The notes under the pieces: model-generated | Database searches by the model: none | Told to the model about the DNA's origin: nothing | What the model saw: only the letters and a program-made list of their open reading frames with translations | Position numbers and translations under genes: made by a program | Assembly (NCBI RefSeq): GCF_022023855.1 | Contig: NZ_CP059449.1 | Span: forward strand, 558,001 to 622,000 | DNA: 64,000 bases | Direction of reading: 5' to 3' | From: Azospirillum brasilense | GTDB lineage: Bacteria > Pseudomonadota > Alphaproteobacteria > Azospirillales > Azospirillaceae | Part shown: positions 42,730 to 52,383 of the stretch, piece after piece | How the letters are laid out: the number at the start of each line of letters is the position of its first letter | Position numbering within the stretch: position 1 is the first letter of the stretch

Positions 42730-44175
42730 ATGCAGTTCGCGTTCGACGCACAGTCGGTGGCTCTCGGCGGTCTTGCCGGCGCCCTTCTCGGGGCGATCCT
42801 GGCGGGCATGATCGTGCGCCTCTACGCCGCACGCGCCGAGGCGGAGGCCGCCGCCATCCACGCCGAGCTGGTCACCCGGCTCGACGTCGCCGAGCGAATC
42901 GAAGGCGACCTGCGGGAAGAGGTGGAGGCCCGCGACCACCAGATCACCCGGCTGACCGGCGAGCTGTCCGCCGCCCGCGAACGGCAGGCGGAGCTGTCCA
43001 CCACGCTGGCCCGCGAGCGCGCGTCGGCGGCGGAGAAGCTGGCCCTTCTGGAGCGCGCGCAGGCCACCCTGTCCGACAGCTTCAAGGCCCTGTCCGCGGA
43101 GGCCCTGCGCTCCAACAACCAGAGCTTCCTCGACCTCGCCAAGGAAACGCTGACGACCTTCCAGGAGCAGGCGCGCGGCGACCTGGAAAAGCGTCAGACC
43201 GCCATCGCCGACATCGTCGCCCCGGTCCGCCAGTCGCTGGAACGCATGGACGGCCAGATCCAGGAGATGGAGCGCAGCCGCGCCGGCGCCTACGAGGGGC
43301 TGAAGCAGCAGGTGCTGTCGCTGGTGGAGACCCAGGCCCAGCTCCGCGCCGAGACCGGCAACCTCGTCCGCGCCCTGCGCAGCCCGGTGGCCCGCGGGCG
43401 CTGGGGCGAGATCCAGCTCCGCCGGGTCTGCGAGATGGCGGGCATGCTCGACCATTGCGACTTCGTGGAGCAGATGAGCGTGGAGGCCGCCGGCGGGCGG
43501 CTGCGCCCCGACCTCGTGGTCAAGCTGCCCGGCGGCAAGACCATCGTGGTGGACGCCAAGACGCCGCTGGAGGGCTATCTCGACGGGGTGCAGGCCGCCG
43601 ACGACGGCGCCCGCCGCGACGGGTTGTCGCGCCACGCCCGCCACGTGCGCGAGCATATGAAGCAGCTCGGCACCAAGGCCTATTGGGACCAGTTCGCGGA
43701 TTCCCCGGAATTCGTCGTGCTGTTCCTGCCCGGCGAGAACTTCTTCTCCGCGGCTCTGGAGCATGACCCGGCGCTGATCGAGGCGGGCATCGACCACCGC
43801 GTGATCCTCGCCACCCCGACGACGCTGATCGCGCTGCTGCGCGCCGTCGCCTATGGCTGGCGGCAGGAGCGGCTGACCGACAGCGCCCGCGAGATCAGCG
43901 CCTTGGGCGCCGAGCTTTACAAGCGCCTGCACGACCTGGGCGGCCACATGGAGCGGTTGGGCGGGCAGCTCGAAAAGGCCGTGGGCAGCTACAATGGGGC
44001 GGTCGGCAGCCTGGAGTCCCGCGTCCTGGTCACCGCCCGCCGTTTCCGGGACCTGCACGCCACCCCGGACAGCGCCGAGGAGATCCCCCTGCTGGAACCG
44101 CTGGACCACGCCCCGCGCCCGCTCCAAGCGCCGGAGCTTCGCGCGGCCGAGCTGCGAGCGGCAGCCAGGGCTTAG
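42730..44175 (+). CDS. rmuC: DNA recombination protein RmuC
   Basis: The product has 481 aa from ATG 42730 (MQFAFDAQSV), preceded by GGGGAA. One N-terminal membrane helix (LGGLAGALLGAILAGMIV), a long coiled coil (residues about 35-180), and a C-terminal RmuC nuclease-like domain with RGRWGEIQLRRVCEMAGM and the PD-(D/E)xK-type stretch LRPDLVVKLPGGKTIVVDAK. RmuC limits inversions at short inverted repeats. That is notable in a genome rich in palindromic repeats. Confidence 0.95.
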   Translation: MQFAFDAQSVALGGLAGALLGAILAGMIVRLYAARAEAEAAAIHAELVTRLDVAERIEGDLREEVEARDHQITRLTGELSAARERQAELSTTLARERASAAEKLALLERAQATLSDSFKALSAEALRSNNQSFLDLAKETLTTFQEQARGDLEKRQTAIADIVAPVRQSLERMDGQIQEMERSRAGAYEGLKQQVLSLVETQAQLRAETGNLVRALRSPVARGRWGEIQLRRVCEMAGMLDHCDFVEQMSVEAAGGRLRPDLVVKLPGGKTIVVDAKTPLEGYLDGVQAADDGARRDGLSRHARHVREHMKQLGTKAYWDQFADSPEFVVLFLPGENFFSAALEHDPALIEAGIDHRVILATPTTLIALLRAVAYGWRQERLTDSAREISALGAELYKRLHDLGGHMERLGGQLEKAVGSYNGAVGSLESRVLVTARRFRDLHATPDSAEEIPLLEPLDHAPRPLQAPELRAAELRAAARA

Positions 44176-44327
44176 GACCGAAGTCTGCAACCCAGATTTG
44201 CCCGTCTTGTTTCGCCTTGCAAAGGAGGGGAGCGGTCCCAATTTCCCTCCTGTCATTCTGCTTCGGACTGCCGGCCTGCTACGCCTTCGGGTGCCCAGAT
44301 CGTCGCTATGCCTGGACACAGTCTGAT

Positions 44328-44351
44328 GCGCCGCACCGGCCGATGCGGCGC
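44328..44351 (+). promoter_or_regulatory. Hairpin in the cold-shock gene leader
   Basis: GCGCCGCA / TGCGGCGC with an 8-base loop, followed by CTTTCAT, ends 25 bases before the cspA-like ATG. It could be a leader thermosensor or attenuator, or simply the terminator of an upstream transcript. Confidence 0.45.
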
Positions 44352-44376
44352 CTTTCATACTAATCGGAGAGCAATC

Positions 44377-44586
44377 ATGCCCGTCGGTACCGTCAAGTGG
44401 TTCAACAGCACCAAGGGTTATGGCTTCATTCAGCCGGACAACGGTGGTGCGGACGTTTTCGTCCACATCTCCGCGGTTGAGCGCGCGGGTCTGCGCAGCC
44501 TGAACGAAGGCCAGAAGGTGTCCTACGAGGAGCAGCGCGATCCGAAGCGCGGCAAGACCTCGGCGGAGAACCTGAAGGCCGTCTGA
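44377..44586 (+). CDS. Cold-shock domain protein (CspA family)
   Basis: The product has 69 aa. RNP1 (KGYGFIQP) and RNP2 (VFVHISAV) are present, the OB-fold RNA-binding surfaces of CspA proteins. It is an RNA chaperone. GGAGA lies six bases before ATG 44377; an upstream in-frame ATG at 44308 lies in the leader. A perfect terminator follows at 44615. Confidence 0.95.
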   Translation: MPVGTVKWFNSTKGYGFIQPDNGGADVFVHISAVERAGLRSLNEGQKVSYEEQRDPKRGKTSAENLKAV

Positions 44587-44614
44587 GCCACGTCTCACGG
44601 CACGGCATCGGAGG

Positions 44615-44640
44615 GGGCACCGGGAAACCGGTGCCCTTTT
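44615..44640 (+). terminator. Rho-independent terminator of the cold-shock gene
   Basis: A 9-bp perfect stem GGGCACCGG / CCGGTGCCC with GAAA tetraloop is followed by TTTTCC. Confidence 0.88.
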
Positions 44641-44694
44641 CCGTTGCGCGCTTTTCCTCTACAAGCACCCCCCTGACGTTCGGAGTTTCCCCCC

Positions 44695-44925
44695 ATGGCC
44701 AAGACCAAGAAGAAGCAGCCGGTAGACAGCGCCTACGTGCTGTTCGACGTTCTGTACGAAGACGGCGCCCGCACCTCCAACCGCAAGGTTCCCGGCACGC
44801 TGGTCGGCGGCCTGGACGGCGACGAGCCGGCCCGCGGCTTCATCGAGGAGCAGGACCGCAAGATCGCCGAGATGTCCGGCAATCCCCGCGGCCCCATCAA
44901 GTCGATCACCCGCTCGCCCCTCTGA
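44695..44925 (+). CDS. Small hypothetical protein (76 aa)
   Basis: Starts MAKTKKKQPVDSAYVLFDVLYEDG; has a basic N-terminus, a likely β-hairpin (TSNRKVPGTLVGG) and an acidic helix (EEQDRKIAEMSG). No domain recognised. It is 126 bases upstream of def, so possibly co-transcribed with the def-fmt-truA set. Composition is typical of the host. Confidence 0.7.
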   Translation: MAKTKKKQPVDSAYVLFDVLYEDGARTSNRKVPGTLVGGLDGDEPARGFIEEQDRKIAEMSGNPRGPIKSITRSPL

Positions 44926-45051
44926 GGCGCGGCCGTCCCGATGGGATCGGCGGGTCGCCGCGGGTTGTGCCTTGCGCCTTCCTTGACCTCGTGGCCCGCC
45001 CCCCATATTTTGACGGATTGTCGCACCTCCACGCACCGTTGCTGAGTTCCC

Positions 45052-45558
45052 ATGGCCGTTCTCGATATCCTCGTCGCCCCGCACCCCGTCCTGAAGCAGA
45101 AGGCGAAGCCCGTCGAAAAGGTCGACGCCCGCATCGCCAAGCTGATGGACGACATGGTCGAGACCATGTACGCCGCGAAGGGCATCGGCCTCGCCGCGCC
45201 GCAGATCGGCATCCTGGAGCGGGTGATCGTCGTGGACGTGCACGACAAGGACGAGAAGCCGAACCCTATCCGCCTCGCCAACCCGGAAATCGTCTGGAAA
45301 TCGGACGAGACGTCGGTGTGCGAGGAGGGATGCCTGTCGGTGCCCGACCAGTACGCCGAGGTCACCCGCCCCTCCTCGGTCCGCGTCCGTTACCTGGACG
45401 AGACCAACGAGATGCGCGAGATCGAAGCCGACGGCATGCTGGCGACCTGCATCCAGCACGAGATCGACCATCTGAACGGCGTGCTGTTCGTCGACTACCT
45501 GTCGATGCTGAAGCGCAACATGATCCTGCGCAAAGTCCAGAAGATGCAGCGCGCCTAA
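45052..45558 (+). CDS. def: Peptide deformylase
   Basis: The product has 168 aa with all three motifs: GIGLAAPQIG (1), EEGCLSVP (2) and QHEIDHLNG (3), which supply the metal ligands Cys, His, His and the catalytic Glu. It removes the formyl group from nascent chains. First gene of the def-fmt-truA cluster, 24 bases before fmt. Confidence 0.97.
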   Translation: MAVLDILVAPHPVLKQKAKPVEKVDARIAKLMDDMVETMYAAKGIGLAAPQIGILERVIVVDVHDKDEKPNPIRLANPEIVWKSDETSVCEEGCLSVPDQYAEVTRPSSVRVRYLDETNEMREIEADGMLATCIQHEIDHLNGVLFVDYLSMLKRNMILRKVQKMQRA

Positions 45559-45582
45559 CCTTCTGACGTTGGACGACTCTTC

Positions 45583-46563
45583 ATGACGCCGCTCCGCCTC
45601 GTTTTCATGGGCACGCCGGATTTCGCCGTGCCCAGCCTGCGCGCCCTGGCCGATGCCGGGCACGAGGTGGTCTGCGTCTACAGCCAGCCGCCCCGCCCCG
45701 CTGGGCGCGGGCAGCAGGTCCAGAAATCCCCGGTCCACCGCTTCGCCGAGGAGCACGGCATCCCCGTGCGCACGCCCAAGTCGCTGCGCAACGCCGAGGC
45801 CCAGGCGGAGTTCGCCGAGTTGAAGGCCGACGCCGCGGTGGTCGCCGCCTACGGTCTGATCCTGCCGCAGCCGATCCTCGACGCGCCGCGGCTGGGCTGC
45901 CTGAACGTGCACGGCTCCCTGCTGCCGCGCTGGCGCGGCGCCGCCCCGATCCAGCGTTCGATCCTGGCCGGCGACGCCGAGACCGGCATCACCATCATGC
46001 AGATGGACATCGGGCTCGACACCGGAGCCATGCTGCTGAAGGACGCGGTGCCGATCACCGCCGGGACCACCGCCAGCAGCCTGCACGACGCGCTGGCCGA
46101 GATGGGCGCCCGCCTGATCGTGGAGGCGCTCGGCGGCCTCGCCGAAGGCCGCCTGACCGCAGAGCCGCAGCCGGAGGCCGGCGTGACCTACGCCGCCAAG
46201 CTGACGCGCGAGGATGGCCGGCTCGACTGGACGCGCGACGCCGCCTATGTGGAGCGGCAGGTCCGCGCCCTCACCCCCTGGCCCGGCTGCTGGTTCGACG
46301 CCCCGACGCCGACGGGCGGGGTGGAGCGGATCAAGGTGCTGAAGGCGGAGCCCGCGCCCGCCCCGACGCCTGATGCCCGCAAGGCGGCGCCCGGCACGCT
46401 GCTGGACGACCGCCTGACCATCGCCTGCTCCGACGGCGCCGTACGCCTCACCCTGGTGCAGCGGCCCGGCAAGGCCCCGGTGGATGGCGCCGCCCTCCTG
46501 CGCGGCTTCGCCCTTCCCGTCGGCACCCGTCTCGGCGACGCCGCATGCAGCGCTGGAAACTGA
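45583..46563 (+). CDS. fmt: Methionyl-tRNA formyltransferase
   Basis: The product has 326 aa. Motif [20 protein letters not shown] contains the catalytic His and folate-site region, and the N-terminus [19 protein letters not shown] is diagnostic. The C-terminal tRNA-binding domain ends past residue 320. It formylates initiator Met-tRNA; partner of def. Its end overlaps truA by 19 bases. Confidence 0.97.
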   Translation: MTPLRLVFMGTPDFAVPSLRALADAGHEVVCVYSQPPRPAGRGQQVQKSPVHRFAEEHGIPVRTPKSLRNAEAQAEFAELKADAAVVAAYGLILPQPILDAPRLGCLNVHGSLLPRWRGAAPIQRSILAGDAETGITIMQMDIGLDTGAMLLKDAVPITAGTTASSLHDALAEMGARLIVEALGGLAEGRLTAEPQPEAGVTYAAKLTREDGRLDWTRDAAYVERQVRALTPWPGCWFDAPTPTGGVERIKVLKAEPAPAPTPDARKAAPGTLLDDRLTIACSDGAVRLTLVQRPGKAPVDGAALLRGFALPVGTRLGDAACSAGN

Positions 46564-47282
46564 CCCTCGAATATGACGGCCGGCCCTTCGTCGGCTGGCA
46601 GCGGCAGGACAACGGCCCCTCCGTCCAGCAGACGCTGGAGGAGGCGATCGAGCGCCTGTCGGGCGAGACCGTGCGCGTCCACACCTCCGGACGGACGGAC
46701 GCCGGGGTGCACGCGCTGGGGCAGGTCTGCCATTTCGATCTGGAAAAGCCCTTCACCGGGCTGAAGCTGCGCGACGCGCTGAACTTCCACCTGAGGCCCG
46801 CCCCCGTGGCCGTCCTGCTGGCCGAGGCGGTGCCGGAGGAGTTCCACGCCCGCATGACCTGCCTGGGGCGCAGCTACGTCTTCCGCATCGTCAACCGCCG
46901 CGCCCCGCTGGCCCTGGAGACGGGCCGCGCCTGGCACGTCATGCGCCCTCTGGACGCCGAGGCGATGCACGCGGCCGCGCAGGTCCTGGTCGGCCGGCAC
47001 GACTTCACCAGCTTCCGCGCCGCGCTCTGCCAGGCCAACTCCCCGGTCAAGACGCTGGAGCGGCTGGCCGTCGAGCGGGTCGGCGACGAGGTCCGGGTGC
47101 ACGCCGCCGCCCGCTCCTTCCTGCACCATCAGGTGCGCAACATGGTGGGCACGCTGGAGCTGGTCGGGGCCGGCAAGTGGAGCGCCGACGACCTGCGCCG
47201 CGCGCTGGAGGCCCGCAACCGCTCCGCCGCCGGGCCGACCGCCCCGCCGGATGGGCTGTATTTCGTCGGCGCCCGCTACTGA
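46545..47282 (+). CDS. truA: tRNA pseudouridine(38-40) synthase
   Basis: The product has 245 aa. N-terminal [17 protein letters not shown] and the catalytic-Asp motif [11 protein letters not shown] identify TruA. It converts U38-U40 of the anticodon stem to pseudouridine. It overlaps the end of fmt by 19 bases, so translation is coupled. Confidence 0.97.
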   Translation: MQRWKLTLEYDGRPFVGWQRQDNGPSVQQTLEEAIERLSGETVRVHTSGRTDAGVHALGQVCHFDLEKPFTGLKLRDALNFHLRPAPVAVLLAEAVPEEFHARMTCLGRSYVFRIVNRRAPLALETGRAWHVMRPLDAEAMHAAAQVLVGRHDFTSFRAALCQANSPVKTLERLAVERVGDEVRVHAAARSFLHHQVRNMVGTLELVGAGKWSADDLRRALEARNRSAAGPTAPPDGLYFVGARY

Positions 47283-47365
47283 CACTCCCAAGGCGGCGTC
47301 TGGCGCTCGTTGCCAATTGCCGATAGACTCTCAGGCGAAGCACAACCGGCCGGGTTTCCGTCGCC

Positions 47366-48712
47366 GTGCACCGTCATCCGCCGCGCCTGCTCCCACCGTT
47401 CCTGCTGCTCATCGCCGCCCTGCTGCTGACCGGCTGCGGTGTGGACGGCGATCAGGCCGCGCTGTGCGGCAAGTTGATCCCCGCCTTCGACTCCGGACCC
47501 GTCACCATCCTGGACACGCAAGCGCTGGGCGGCGACGAGCCGGCCTTGCGCCTGACTTACCGCTCGGGCAACGGCGGCGCGGAGACCGGCACCCACTGGA
47601 TCGCCTGCCGCTTCGGCGGACGCTTCTTCGACTCGCGCCGGCACGAGCTGGTGGCGGTGGCGACCGACCGCATGGGGCGGCTGCGGCCCATGCAACTCAT
47701 CATGCTGCGCATCTGGGCCGGCCTGCCCGCCGCCCGCCTAGGCCTGCCGCCCGAGTCGAGCAGACCGGAGCCGGGGCCGCGGACGGACTGGGCGCCGCTG
47801 CTCTTCTTCCTGCAACAGCTCATCAACGCGGCCACGGTGGCCTGCGTCTACGGGCTGCTGGCGCTGGGCTACACGCTGGTTTACGGCATCCTGGGGCAGA
47901 TCAACCTCGCCATGGGCGAACTGACCATGATCGGTGCCATGCTGACCGCCATGGGGGCGGCGGCTCTGGGCATGGCCGGGCTGGGCAGCCTGCCGCTGGC
48001 GGTGCTGGGAGTCTTCGCCACGGTGATGGCCTTCACCGCCGTCCAGGGCTGGACCATGGACCGGCTGGTGTTCCGCCGCCTGCGCCGCACCCACAACCAC
48101 ACGCCGCTGATCGCCGCCGTCGGCCTGTCCATCGCCTATCAGGAGGGGATGCGGCTTCTGCACGGCGCCCGCGACTGGTGGCCCGCCCAGTTCCTGGCCG
48201 ACCGGCACGAGCTGCTCAGCGACGGCGCCTTCACCGTTACCGCCCTGACCTCGCAGGCGGTGATCCTTCTGATGACCGGCGGGCTCTACGCCCTGCTCTG
48301 GGCGATCATGCAGCGCACCGCCTACGGCCGCGCCCACCGCGCCTGCGCCGACGATGTCGGGGCGGCGGAGCTGGTCGGGGTGGACGTGGACCGCACCGTC
48401 GCCACCACCTTCGCGGTGGGCGGCGCGCTCGCCGCGGCGGCGGGGGCGGTGATCGCGCTCTATTACGGTGGGGTGAACTTCTACACGGGCTATCTGGTGG
48501 GCTTCAAGGCGCTGGCCGCCGCGGTGGTCGGCGGCATCGGGTCGGTCCCCGGCGCCATGCTGGGCGGCGCCCTGCTGGGGCTGGTCGAGACCTTCTGGTC
48601 GGCCTATTTCGCCATCGCCTACAAGGACATCGTGGCCTTCGGCCTGCTCACCCTCTTCCTGATCTACCGCCCGGACGGGCTGATGGGCCGCCGCCGCGGG
48701 CGGGGGGATTGA
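47366..48712 (+). CDS. LivH-type ABC permease with lipoprotein-like N-terminal extension
   Basis: The product has 448 aa from GTG 47366. Residues 1-23 are a lipoprotein-style signal ending LLLTGC. An approximately 120-residue extracytoplasmic region (LCGKLIPAFDSGPVTILDTQAL onward) follows. From residue about 145 it is a branched-chain amino acid permease (LLALGYTLVYGILGQINLAMGE, then GGIGSVPGAMLGGALLGLVE). Seven to eight membrane helices. No LivM, ATPase or binding-protein gene is adjacent, so it is an orphan subunit whose fused part may take a binding or assembly role. Confidence 0.8.
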   Translation: MHRHPPRLLPPFLLLIAALLLTGCGVDGDQAALCGKLIPAFDSGPVTILDTQALGGDEPALRLTYRSGNGGAETGTHWIACRFGGRFFDSRRHELVAVATDRMGRLRPMQLIMLRIWAGLPAARLGLPPESSRPEPGPRTDWAPLLFFLQQLINAATVACVYGLLALGYTLVYGILGQINLAMGELTMIGAMLTAMGAAALGMAGLGSLPLAVLGVFATVMAFTAVQGWTMDRLVFRRLRRTHNHTPLIAAVGLSIAYQEGMRLLHGARDWWPAQFLADRHELLSDGAFTVTALTSQAVILLMTGGLYALLWAIMQRTAYGRAHRACADDVGAAELVGVDVDRTVATTFAVGGALAAAAGAVIALYYGGVNFYTGYLVGFKALAAAVVGGIGSVPGAMLGGALLGLVETFWSAYFAIAYKDIVAFGLLTLFLIYRPDGLMGRRRGRGD

Positions 48713-48736
48713 GAGCCCCCCGGTGGCGGGGACCGG

Positions 48737-49177
48737 TCAGGGAAGGTCCGCCCCCATGGCCGCGGCGATGGTGTCCAGGTCGCGGTCGGTGACCGTGAAC
48801 AGCCCGAAGCGGAACGGATAGCCCCAGTTCCGCACACCGGCGGAGAAGTCCAGCCGGTCGAGCAGGGGCTGGATCGGCGCCTCCCGCCCGTCCAGCCACC
48901 GCACGTCGCGGCGGAAGGGAATGAAGCCCCCGCCCATGTCGAACGGGTAAGGGGCACCATCCCGCACGATCCCTACGGCGGTGAAGGACTGCAGGCGGTC
49001 CTTTCCCTGGAAACGCTCGGTCGGCGAGTAATAGGCGACGCGGTCCCCCGGGCGGATGCGGCGCAGCGGCGCCGCCTTGCCGTGGCAGACCTGCATGAAG
49101 CCCTCCGCCCGCCCCCGCCGGACATGCTCGGCGGAGGCGACGGCGATCCAGCTGCGGCCGGCGGTGGTCCGATCCAT
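48737..49177 (-). CDS. EVE domain-containing protein (UPF0310 type)
   Basis: The product has 146 aa from ATG 49177. [43 protein letters not shown] and [17 protein letters not shown] [11 protein letters not shown] are the pattern of EVE/PUA-like proteins of the UPF0310 family. EVE domains may bind modified bases. It is 8 bases after the VOC gene in the same direction, so one transcript is likely. Confidence 0.85.
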   Translation of the reverse strand: MDRTTAGRSWIAVASAEHVRRGRAEGFMQVCHGKAAPLRRIRPGDRVAYYSPTERFQGKDRLQSFTAVGIVRDGAPYPFDMGGGFIPFRRDVRWLDGREAPIQPLLDRLDFSAGVRNWGYPFRFGLFTVTDRDLDTIAAAMGADLP

Positions 49178-49185
49178 GGCGGACC

Positions 49186-49563
49186 TCACGCTTCCATCGG
49201 GGCGAAGACGCGCAGGCGGTGCCCGTCCGGGTCCAGCGCGACGAAGGTGTGGCCGAAATCCATGGCGGTCGGCGGCTGGGCGATGGTCAGGCCGCGCCGC
49301 ACCCAGTCGTCGTGAAGGGCCTGCACCGCCTCGGCACCGGCCACCCGGAAGCCGATCTCGCCACTGCCGCCGAGCGGTCCCGTGGAGGCCGCCGGCTGCA
49401 CCGTGTGGCGCGACCACAGCCCCAGCATGACGCCGGAGTCCAGAGCGAACATGGCGAAGGTGGGCGACGCCTCGACCGGCGGCTTGCCGGTCAGATCGGC
49501 GTAGAAGGCGGCGCTGGCGGTCGGGCTGTCCACATAGAGGAGGATGATGTTGGCGCTGAACAT
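49186..49563 (-). CDS. VOC (glyoxalase/bleomycin-resistance fold) family protein
   Basis: The product has 125 aa. Two βαβββ units: [22 protein letters not shown] and a second with [16 protein letters not shown]. It fits the phenazine-antibiotic-resistance-like VOC group; substrate not clear. Metal-ligand residues are incomplete in this reading. Upstream of the EVE gene. Confidence 0.85.
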   Translation of the reverse strand: MFSANIILLYVDSPTASAAFYADLTGKPPVEASPTFAMFALDSGVMLGLWSRHTVQPAASTGPLGGSGEIGFRVAGAEAVQALHDDWVRRGLTIAQPPTAMDFGHTFVALDPDGHRLRVFAPMEA

Positions 49564-49668
49564 GGGCTGGTTTCCTCGCTGGTCCCCGGCACGGGCGATC
49601 CCGTCCGGCGAAGACCAAGCTAGGCCAACACACTGACAGTTTCTGTCAGCAGTCGTGCGCGGGGGCGC

Positions 49669-50358
49669 TCACCGCGCCGGGATGCCCTCAGCCTCGCGCC
49701 ACTCCTTGAGCAACGCCTGCCGCCGCCGCGGGTAGCGGGCTTCCAGCGCCGTCACGGTGACGATGCGGTCGGCGCGGAAATGGCGGATCGCCCCGCGCAG
49801 TTCGCACCACGCGACCATGACGCGCAGCCGGTCGAAGAAGCCGAGCGCGAAGGGCCAGACGACGCGCTCGCTGGCGGCCCCGTCGCGGTCGCGGTAGGCG
49901 ATGGACAGCTTGCGCTCGCCGCGGATGGCCCGCCGGACGACGGCGAGGTCGACGCCGTCCCCGACGATCGGCTCCCCCGGCCCGACGAGCAGCGCGGAGG
50001 CGTCCATCCGGTCGCGCAGATCCGGCGGCAACACCGCCGCGATCTTGGCAAGCGCGTTCTGCGCCGCCGCCCCCAGCGCGCCATCCGCCCGGTCGGCGAC
50101 CCAGCGGATGCCGAGGGCGAGCGCCTCGATCTCCTCCTCCGCGAACATCAGCGGCGGCAGCAGGAAACCGGGCTGGAGGAGATAGCCGACGCCCGGCTCG
50201 CCGTCGATGCGGGCGCCTTGGGCCTGGAGGGTGGCGACGTCGCGGTAGATCGTGCGCAGGCTGACGCCGAGTTCGTCGGCGAGGACATGCCCGCTGACCG
50301 GCCGGCGATGGCGCCGCAGGCACTGGATCAGGTCAATGAGGCGTTCGGCGCGCGACAG
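49669..50358 (-). CDS. YafY/WYL-type transcriptional regulator, apparent CTG start
   Basis: The protein family starts with an HTH of the form M-SRAERL. Here the equivalent codon at 50356-50358 is CTG, giving SRAERLIDLIQCLRRHRRPVS in frame, then the HTH recognition part SLRTIYRDVATLQAQGARI. After that comes the WYL-type domain to residue 229 (LLPPLMFAEEEIEALALG and SIAYRDRDGAASERVVWPF). No ATG, GTG or TTG occurs in frame between the upstream region and Met about residue 71, which would cut off the HTH. WYL regulators often sense nucleic acids or nucleotides. Confidence 0.82.
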   Translation of the reverse strand: MSRAERLIDLIQCLRRHRRPVSGHVLADELGVSLRTIYRDVATLQAQGARIDGEPGVGYLLQPGFLLPPLMFAEEEIEALALGIRWVADRADGALGAAAQNALAKIAAVLPPDLRDRMDASALLVGPGEPIVGDGVDLAVVRRAIRGERKLSIAYRDRDGAASERVVWPFALGFFDRLRVMVAWCELRGAIRHFRADRIVTVTALEARYPRRRQALLKEWREAEGIPAR

Positions 50359-50372
50359 CGGAGGATGCCCCG

Positions 50373-50412
50373 AAAAGGACGAAGCGGGGACGGCTGGAAG
50401 GCCATCCCCGCT
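50373..50412 (-). terminator. Terminator after leuC
   Basis: On the minus strand AGCGGGGA pairs with TCCCCGCT (50412-50405 with 50390-50383) and is followed by TCGTCCTTTTC. It ends 15 bases before the WYL gene's apparent start, separating it from leuC. Confidence 0.5.
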
Positions 50413-50439
50413 CCGGGCGTCACAGCGGACCGTGAGAGC

Positions 50440-51843
50440 TTACAGGCTGCGCACGTCGGTCAGGTGCCCGGTCACCGCCGCCGCGGCGGCCATGGCCGGG
50501 CTGAGCAAGTGGGTGCGCCCGCCGCGGCCCTGACGGCCCTCGAAGTTGCGGTTGGAGGTCGAGGCGCTGCGCTCGCCCGGCGACAGGCGGTCGGCGTTCA
50601 TGGCGAGGCACATGGAACAGCCCGGCTCCCGCCACTCGAAACCGGCCTCGGTGAAGATCTTGTCCAGACCCTCTTCCTCCGCCTGCTCCTTGACGAGGCC
50701 CGAGCCGGGGACGACCAGGGCGCGCACGCCCTCGGCGACCTTGCGGCCCTGGGCGATCACCGCGGCGGCGCGCAGATCCTCGATGCGGCCGTTGGTGCAG
50801 GAGCCGATGAAGACGGTGTCCACCTTCACGTCGGTCAGCTTCTGGCCGGGCTCCAGGCCCATGTAGGCCAGCGAGCGCTCGACGGCGGCGCGCTTGCCGG
50901 CGTCGGCCACGTCGGCCGGGTTCGGCACGGTCGCGGTGATCGGCAGCACGTCCTCCGGGCTGGTGCCCCAGGTGACCTGCGGAACGATGTCGGCGGCGTT
51001 CAGAACGACAGTGGTGTCGTAGACCGCGCCCTCGTCCGACGGCAGCGTCTTCCAGTATTCCACCGCCTGCTCCCAGGCGCCGGCCTTCGGAGCCAGGGCG
51101 CGGCCCATCACATACGCGAAGGTCTTCTCGTCCGGGGCGATCAGGCCGGCGCGGGCGCCGCCCTCGATGGCCATGTTGCAGACGGTCATGCGGCCTTCCA
51201 TCGACAGGCCGCGGATGGCGTCGCCGGCGAACTCGATGACGTGGCCGGTGCCGCCGGCGGTGCCGATCCGGCCGATGATCGCCAGCACGATGTCCTTGGC
51301 GGTCACGCCCTCCGGCAGCTCGCCGTCGACGCGGACCAGCATGTTCTTGGCCGGCTTCTGCAGCAGGGTCTGGGTGGCCAGCACATGCTCCACCTCCGAC
51401 GTGCCGATGCCGAAGGCAAGCGCGCCGAAGGCGCCGTGGGTGGCGGTGTGGCTGTCGCCGCAGACGATGGTGGCGCCGGGCAGCGTGAAGCCCTGCTCCG
51501 GACCGACGATGTGCACGATGCCCTGGCGGACGTCGTCCATCGGGAAGTAGCGGACGCCGAAGTCGCGCGCGTTCTTGTCCAGCGTCTCGACCTGGATGCG
51601 GCTTTCCTCCTCGACGATGCCCTTGGAGCGGTCGGTGGTCGGCACGTTGTGGTCGGGAACGGCGAGGGTCGCTTCCGGACGGCGCACCGGACGGCCGGCA
51701 AGCCGCAGCCCCTCGAACGCCTGCGGGCTGGTCACTTCATGGACCAGATGGCGGTCGATGTAGAGGATGCAGGTGCCGTCGTCCTGACGGTGAACGACGT
51801 GGCTGTCCCAAATCTTGTCGAACAGGGTGCGCGGCTTGGACAT
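50440..51843 (-). CDS. leuC: 3-isopropylmalate dehydratase large subunit
   Basis: The product has 467 aa from ATG 51843 ([17 protein letters not shown]). Aconitase-fold cluster ligands: SCTNGR and C-x2-C in [11 protein letters not shown], plus [22 protein letters not shown]. It isomerises 2- and 3-isopropylmalate in leucine synthesis with LeuD, but leuD and leuB are not next to it. The 5' region holds a duplicated purine-rich ribosome-site block (51845-51875). Confidence 0.97.
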   Translation of the reverse strand: MSKPRTLFDKIWDSHVVHRQDDGTCILYIDRHLVHEVTSPQAFEGLRLAGRPVRRPEATLAVPDHNVPTTDRSKGIVEEESRIQVETLDKNARDFGVRYFPMDDVRQGIVHIVGPEQGFTLPGATIVCGDSHTATHGAFGALAFGIGTSEVEHVLATQTLLQKPAKNMLVRVDGELPEGVTAKDIVLAIIGRIGTAGGTGHVIEFAGDAIRGLSMEGRMTVCNMAIEGGARAGLIAPDEKTFAYVMGRALAPKAGAWEQAVEYWKTLPSDEGAVYDTTVVLNAADIVPQVTWGTSPEDVLPITATVPNPADVADAGKRAAVERSLAYMGLEPGQKLTDVKVDTVFIGSCTNGRIEDLRAAAVIAQGRKVAEGVRALVVPGSGLVKEQAEEEGLDKIFTEAGFEWREPGCSMCLAMNADRLSPGERSASTSNRNFEGRQGRGGRTHLLSPAMAAAAAVTGHLTDVRSL

Positions 51844-51844
51844 A

Positions 51845-51875
51845 GCAACTCTCTCTCGCGGCAATTCTCTCTCGC
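51845..51875 (-). promoter_or_regulatory. Duplicated ribosome-site block before leuC
   Basis: Two 15-base units, one mismatch apart, lie in tandem (51845-51859, 51861-51875; complementary form GCGAGAGAGA). The nearer unit supplies GAGAG before the leuC ATG; the farther one is a spare copy. Confidence 0.5.
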
Positions 51876-52076
51876 AAACCACAGACCGGACGAACGAAGC
51901 GTGCGGTAAGAGGGCCGCACAATAGCCGTCTCTTTCAACCAGGACAAGGCCGAGCCTGTGGAAAGCACCCGGCATCCCGCAGCGAAAAATCGCCGCTCCC
52001 CCGCGCTGCCCATCGGCTGGCGGGGAAGGCGCTCCTTATGGTAGCGTCCGCCCACCGATCTCCATTGCCCCATTCG

Positions 52077-52289
52077 ATGAAGGGTCATCCCGTGACGGAC
52101 CCCACTGTCCGCTGTGAACGCTGCGAACGGCCTTATCCCGCCGAGCTTCCCGGCTGCCCGAACTGCCGGCGCATCCGCCAGACCAACATCGCCATCGCCA
52201 CCACCATGATCCTTCTGGTGCTGTTCGCCATCGGCGGCTGGTTCGGCATCCAGGTCCTCACCGGCTTCTCCACCGGCGGCACGCCGTAA
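52077..52289 (+). CDS. Small zinc-ribbon membrane protein (70 aa)
   Basis: ATG 52077 gives MKGHPVTDPTVRCERCERPYP; a GTG at 52092 is also possible. CERC ... CPNC form a zinc-ribbon pair, then one transmembrane helix (IAIATTMILLVLFAIGGWFGIQ) and a short Gly-rich tail. Likely a membrane-anchored zinc-ribbon. No known name. It lies on the opposite strand from leuC and rplS. Confidence 0.7.
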   Translation: MKGHPVTDPTVRCERCERPYPAELPGCPNCRRIRQTNIAIATTMILLVLFAIGGWFGIQVLTGFSTGGTP

Positions 52290-52383
52290 CGGCCCCCCTC
52301 GCGGGGCTGCCGCACCGGGAACGCAGACCTCCCGCCCCCACCCGCGCCGTAGGATGCGGCAAAATTCAGGGTTGGGAGGACTC

